From Chloroflexota bacterium (GTDB lineage Bacteria; Chloroflexota; Anaerolineae; Aggregatilineales; Phototrophicaceae), in NCBI GenBank assembly GCA_026707745.1, contig JAPOWG010000096.1, positions 37,944-101,943 of the forward strand: a stretch of DNA of 64,000 nt, read 5' to 3'. The translations under genes were made by a program, and so were the position numbers. A model generated the notes under the pieces. It saw nothing but the letters and a program-made list of their open reading frames with translations, was not told the origin of the DNA and made no database searches. This document shows positions 61,206-64,000 of this stretch, in pieces. Within the stretch, counting starts at the first letter, position 1. The number at the start of each line of letters is the position of its first letter.

Positions 61206-61296
61206 TAGTGTAAGGTAATTAGTTTTGACAATGAACCCCGAACGTCGCCTGCTTCCATACAGTGCATCATTCAAAAACCGGTAAAAAGGCTTGCAC

Positions 61297-63489
61297 ATGT
61301 TTTTGCGCCTCATTCTCTTATGCTCTACGCTAATCCTCTTGGCTTTTCCCGCCCCTGCCCTCGCCCAGTCCAACCCGACTCCCGCCCCTTGCCGCTTGCC
61401 CGTCAACGGCATCATCGTCGAAAGCGTTACTTATACGCTCATTTCCGACTGCACGCAGACGGACTCTCTGGAAATAAAGACTGCCCAGACGCCCTCGGTC
61501 ACGCTCACCATCAACGGCGGGGGACACACCATTTTCGGCGGGACTGGCCGTAGTGGTTCTGGACTCAATTTCCTCGTCGTGGACGACGACGGCGAAAACA
61601 CCGTTCAAAACGTCGACAATACCCCCAGCCCCAATGTCAAGGTCATCATCAAAAATGTCACCTTCGACGGCAATAATGCGCTCTTCTTCCGCCCTTTCAT
61701 CCGTCAATCGAACGGGCAAGACAAGCGTGCGGGCATAGGTTCCGGTATCTTGACCGAGGGCACGCTGGAGATGGAAAACGTCACCTTTACCCGAAGCAAC
61801 GGCATCTCGCTGACCGTCAAGGGGACCGCGAGCCTGACCAATGTGCTCTTCGAGAACAACTTAGTCAAAAGTTCGGCCATAAGCGAAAGCGTCAAAGGCG
61901 GCCTTCATGTGACCAGCACCGGCCGCGTTACCGTCAACAATGCCGTTTTCCGCGACAATCAGCGTTCGGTCGTCGTTGTGGAGAAGGGCGGCAGGTTGAA
62001 GACCACGGGCTGCCTCAGTTTCGTCCGCAGCTTCACCCACAACGTGCACCACAGCGGTTTATGGGGTGGCCTCGGGACCTGGAGCGACAGCAGCACCGGT
62101 CCCTGCAGCGGCAGCATCGGCAACGGCGGCCAGGCCGTAGTCCCGCATTCCCTAACGACGCTGGATTGCGGCTTGCCCGCGGACGGCACCATCGGGGAAG
62201 ACGCTGTCTACACCCTCACCCAAGACTGCGTATGTGTAAACACAGTGACACTGGCTACCGGCGTGAAGGTCACCATTAATGCCAATGACCACCGTATTGT
62301 TGGCTGCGAGGGCGGCAGCTCCTTTCGAATCGGCGGCTTTGCCGAGTTCACCATCAACAGAGCCAGAATAAGCGGCATTCGAATGAAAATTTATGGCGGC
62401 GCCATGACCCTGGCCGATTCGGAACTCACGGACGCCTCTTCCACGCCTATTCTTAATTATGGCTATTTCCACGCTGACAATACAATTTTTGAGCGGAACC
62501 GCCGTTCTACCAGTTCCAAACATGGCAGCGTTTATTATGCCACGAACCTCTTCAACGCCGGCCGGGCGCTTTTCCGCGACAACATATTTCGCGACAACAC
62601 CGGTGGCCCAGCCGAGTTGACGGCAGTTGGCCCCGGGACATCCATCATCTTGTGCGGCGACAATGTGCGTGACGATCCGCCGCCCGAGGAAGGCGCCAAC
62701 ACGCCTACGCCGGTATGGCTCCCGCTGTTCATGACTCGCGATGGCGGTGCCCTGCTCGGCTGCGAAAGCCCGGATTCGGAGGCCAATCACCCAGTTCCAC
62801 AGCCGGGGGGCGGGGGAGGTTGTCGCCCCGAGCAATCCAATCTGCCCCCGAACAAGAATCTGGGCGCAATCGGTTATGCTTGCCACGTCAAGAAATCGCC
62901 AGCTTCGATAGAGATCTGGGAAATCTCGCCGGACAACCAGGGGAGCTTCGCCCTCAGTGTCAGCCAGAGCGAAATTGAAGCGAAGGCCGAGGGACCCGTC
63001 GCCTGTTCGCGAACCGGGCGCGCCGCCGTGCGCGTCGGGCTGACCGATGCCGTCCGGCAGCAGATCATGCGCAACCGGAATTACCGAGACCCCAGCCTGC
63101 GCGGCGGCCGTGATATTCTCATCTCTTTGGGTCCCACCTCCGAGGGCAAGGTGCATCACTATGTGATTGACACTGTGCTTGACGGAGATGTCCTGGGCAC
63201 CGTCGATACCTTCTCGAACAGCCCTCCCTGCCCCTATTCTGGTCCAGCCCCGATTTACGCCGCCAAACCGACGCCGACACCGGCGCAGATTTACGCGCCC
63301 CCAGTCATCGCGCAGCCGCCGCAAGCTGACGGTTCCATCGTGCATGTTGTCCGCGAGGGCGATACCGTCTGGACAATAGGCGTCGCCTATGGCGTTCACC
63401 CGCACGCACTCATCGCCCTCAACGAGCTCCCGGAAAGGGGCAGTTATATCATCCCCGGCCAGGAACTGCTCATCCGCCCGGCCGAGTGA
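61297..63489 (+). CDS. Secreted beta-helix protein with C-terminal LysM domain
   Basis: This protein of about 730 aa has signal peptide FLRLILLCSTLILLAFPAPALA. Two similar parallel beta-helix parts follow. Each opens with a Cys-containing strand and DG[TI]I-type turn (CRLPVNGIIVESVTYTLISD; LDCGLPADGTIGEDAVYTLT) and contains short repeated strands of the type INGGGHTIFGG and VTFDGNNALFF. A Pro/Gly linker, a third domain (SIEIWEISPDNQGSFALSVS) and a C-terminal LysM module (VVREGDTVWTIGVAYGV...PGQELLIRP) end it. LysM suggests cell-wall binding. No pectinase residues could be assigned, so adhesin or structural roles are equally possible. ATG at 61297 has AAAAAGG 7 bases upstream. Confidence 0.85.
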   Translation: MFLRLILLCSTLILLAFPAPALAQSNPTPAPCRLPVNGIIVESVTYTLISDCTQTDSLEIKTAQTPSVTLTINGGGHTIFGGTGRSGSGLNFLVVDDDGENTVQNVDNTPSPNVKVIIKNVTFDGNNALFFRPFIRQSNGQDKRAGIGSGILTEGTLEMENVTFTRSNGISLTVKGTASLTNVLFENNLVKSSAISESVKGGLHVTSTGRVTVNNAVFRDNQRSVVVVEKGGRLKTTGCLSFVRSFTHNVHHSGLWGGLGTWSDSSTGPCSGSIGNGGQAVVPHSLTTLDCGLPADGTIGEDAVYTLTQDCVCVNTVTLATGVKVTINANDHRIVGCEGGSSFRIGGFAEFTINRARISGIRMKIYGGAMTLADSELTDASSTPILNYGYFHADNTIFERNRRSTSSKHGSVYYATNLFNAGRALFRDNIFRDNTGGPAELTAVGPGTSIILCGDNVRDDPPPEEGANTPTPVWLPLFMTRDGGALLGCESPDSEANHPVPQPGGGGGCRPEQSNLPPNKNLGAIGYACHVKKSPASIEIWEISPDNQGSFALSVSQSEIEAKAEGPVACSRTGRAAVRVGLTDAVRQQIMRNRNYRDPSLRGGRDILISLGPTSEGKVHHYVIDTVLDGDVLGTVDTFSNSPPCPYSGPAPIYAAKPTPTPAQIYAPPVIAQPPQADGSIVHVVREGDTVWTIGVAYGVHPHALIALNELPERGSYIIPGQELLIRPAE

Positions 63490-63591
63490 CCGACTCTGCT
63501 GAAATACACCGCCAGACCAACCACCATCCAACCAACCAAAATCTTTGTGCTTTTCGTGTCTTTGTGGTGAAAAAATCCCTCTGTGCCGGCG

Positions 63592-63830
63592 GTCAGTGTC
63601 GAAGGGCTGTGTCTACGCGCCCTACGCGACCTGCCAACCCGCCAGACCCACAACCCTGCCGGCCTATGCCCGAACCCGTAGGGGCGAGCCTCGGCTCGCC
63701 CACCGCTGTTGACAGTCGGTGTCGAAGGGCAGTGTCTACGCGCCCTACGCGACCCACCAACCCGCCAGACCCAGAACCCTGCAGACCTGTGTCTGAACCC
63801 GTAGAGGCGACCAACCTGCCCGCCCGAAAC
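63592..63830. repeat. Tandem duplication, unit about 123 bases
   Basis: Copy 1 runs 63592-63714 and copy 2 from 63715 to about 63830. Both start GTC-GGTGTCGAAGGG-like (copy 1 GTCAGTGTCGAAGGG) and share GTGTCTACGCGCCCTACGCG and AACCCGCCAGACCC at matching offsets. Divergence concentrates at the right end where copy 1 has the palindrome. Confidence 0.9.
63682..63701. repeat. Palindrome inside tandem-repeat copy 1
   Basis: GGGCGAGCC (63682-63690), TC, GGCTCGCCC (63693-63701), preceded by CCCGTAG; same family as 61026-61046, with the stem sequence changed but pairing kept. Confidence 0.82.
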
Positions 63831-63929
63831 GATCCCCTCTGCGCCCTCAGTAATTCCAATAAAATACTGCGAAAAAATCTCGCTTGTAGCGAAAGTTCCG
63901 CACCGAATCCCATCCCCGCCAAACGCGCT

Positions 63930-63956
63930 CCCCCTCTCCCTTTATGGGAGAGGGGG
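63930..63956. repeat. Hairpin repeat CCCCCTCTCCC-TTTAT-GGGAGAGGGGG
   Basis: Perfect 11-base inverted repeat with a 5-base loop. Sequences of this type are widespread intergenic repeats; no T-run follows, so it is not called a terminator. Confidence 0.8.
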
Positions 63957-63984
63957 CCGGGGGGTGAGGGCAAAAAATACAAAC

Positions 63985-64000
63985 GCGACCATTTAGTCGC
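63985..64000. repeat. Second copy of palindromic 16-mer (see 57507-57522)
   Basis: Identical 16 bases at the very end of the window; its right context is outside the window. Confidence 0.75.

Larger units (their letters stand above)
60871..61296. other. Gap between the sbcD operon and the beta-helix/LysM gene
   Basis: About 425 bases. It holds the 61026-61046 palindrome and a rightward promoter at 61177-61205. No coding frame looks real. The right half is A/T-rich. Confidence 0.65.
63490..64000. other. Gene-free, repeat-rich window end
   Basis: No coding frame is credible here. The stretch carries a near-perfect 123-base tandem duplication, a palindrome of the GGGCGA type, an 11-base C/G-run hairpin and the 16-mer repeat at the window edge. 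The phrase TTTTCGTGTCTTTGTGGTGA (63551-63570) resembles a sequence often met in bacterial intergenic regions. Confidence 0.7.

Noticed and set aside
62152..63531. A 459-codon minus-strand frame opposite the beta-helix/LysM gene
   Set aside because: The sense strand has a signal peptide, strong ribosome site and LysM domain; the antisense product has no domain.
63592..63830. CRISPR array
   Set aside because: Only two adjoining long units without spacers and no cas genes; it is a tandem duplication. No other regularly spaced repeats were found in the window.

Overview
The window reads as a dense chromosomal segment of a free-living heterotrophic bacterium with mid-to-high GC. It most likely comes from a Chloroflexota (Anaerolineae-like) genome. 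That placement is an inference from the mix of recognisable families: a form II CoxL-like molybdoenzyme, RecD2-type helicases, a TIGR04255 protein, many secreted SH3b proteins, sugar-acid catabolism genes and GTAGGGGCGACC-type palindromic repeats. No rRNA, transposase, integrase or CRISPR array was seen. One tRNA gene, tRNA-Leu(UAA) with its own promoter, lies at 50255-50337.

Layout. 1-2.7 kb: pentose-polymer use (3' part of a GH51 arabinofuranosidase, then a xylulokinase-type sugar kinase). 2.7-6.5 kb: a leftward six-gene operon (CNNM/HlyC-type CBS protein, cytidine deaminase, NTF2-like protein, PhnB-like VOC protein, DUF1801 protein, DUF2236 protein). 6.7-10 kb: a sugar-acid module in which an SDR dehydrogenase and mannonate dehydratase (uxuA) diverge from a region holding a LacI-type operator, followed by an MFS permease. 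10-19 kb: housekeeping genes (murJ, map, plsY) plus two RecD2-like helicases on either side of a VOC gene. 19-25.3 kb: a secreted protein with an internal duplication, a PdxA-family dehydrogenase, an amidohydrolase, a GNAT acetyltransferase and a Gln-rich membrane protein. 25.4-31.1 kb: a UDP-sugar epimerase and three tandem membrane SGNH-hydrolase paralogues, with a duplicated scrap of the epimerase between them. 31.8-34.5 kb: a rhodanese and an orphan CoxL-like molybdoenzyme subunit.

34.6-39.0 kb plus 46.7-47.7 kb: the most distinctive content, four paralogous secreted proteins built as signal peptide, SH3b domain, two to five DNCC Cys-repeats and a C-terminal H[E/D]ACH metallopeptidase-like domain. 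Three are in tandem and one stands alone; a decayed scrap of the upstream gene lies between the first two. A Phd/VapC-type toxin-antitoxin pair, a GT-C-like membrane protein and a DUF2335 cassette follow. 42.6-46.5 kb holds an SDR dehydrogenase, a GSA-aminomutase-like aminotransferase and a secreted GH-A-fold glycosidase. 48-54 kb has two related membrane proteins, the tRNA, an ABC exporter, a nuclease lipoprotein, peptide deformylase and a DinB-like protein. 54-59 kb has a GH32 invertase, an AT-rich three-gene TIGR04255 cassette with its own promoter, and an ADP-ribosylglycohydrolase-like protein. 59-63.5 kb has SbcD, a small operon partner and a secreted beta-helix/LysM protein. The last 500 bases are gene-free and rich in repeats.

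Biological picture: plant-type polysaccharide and sugar-acid catabolism (GH51, XylB, UxuA, GH32, GH-A), cell-envelope and surface functions (MurJ, PlsY, SGNH trio, DNCC family, LysM beta-helix protein), DNA repair (RecD2 x2, SbcD) and small accessory cassettes. Two arrays (SGNH and DNCC) appear to have grown by tandem duplications whose left end lay inside the 3' end of the upstream gene.
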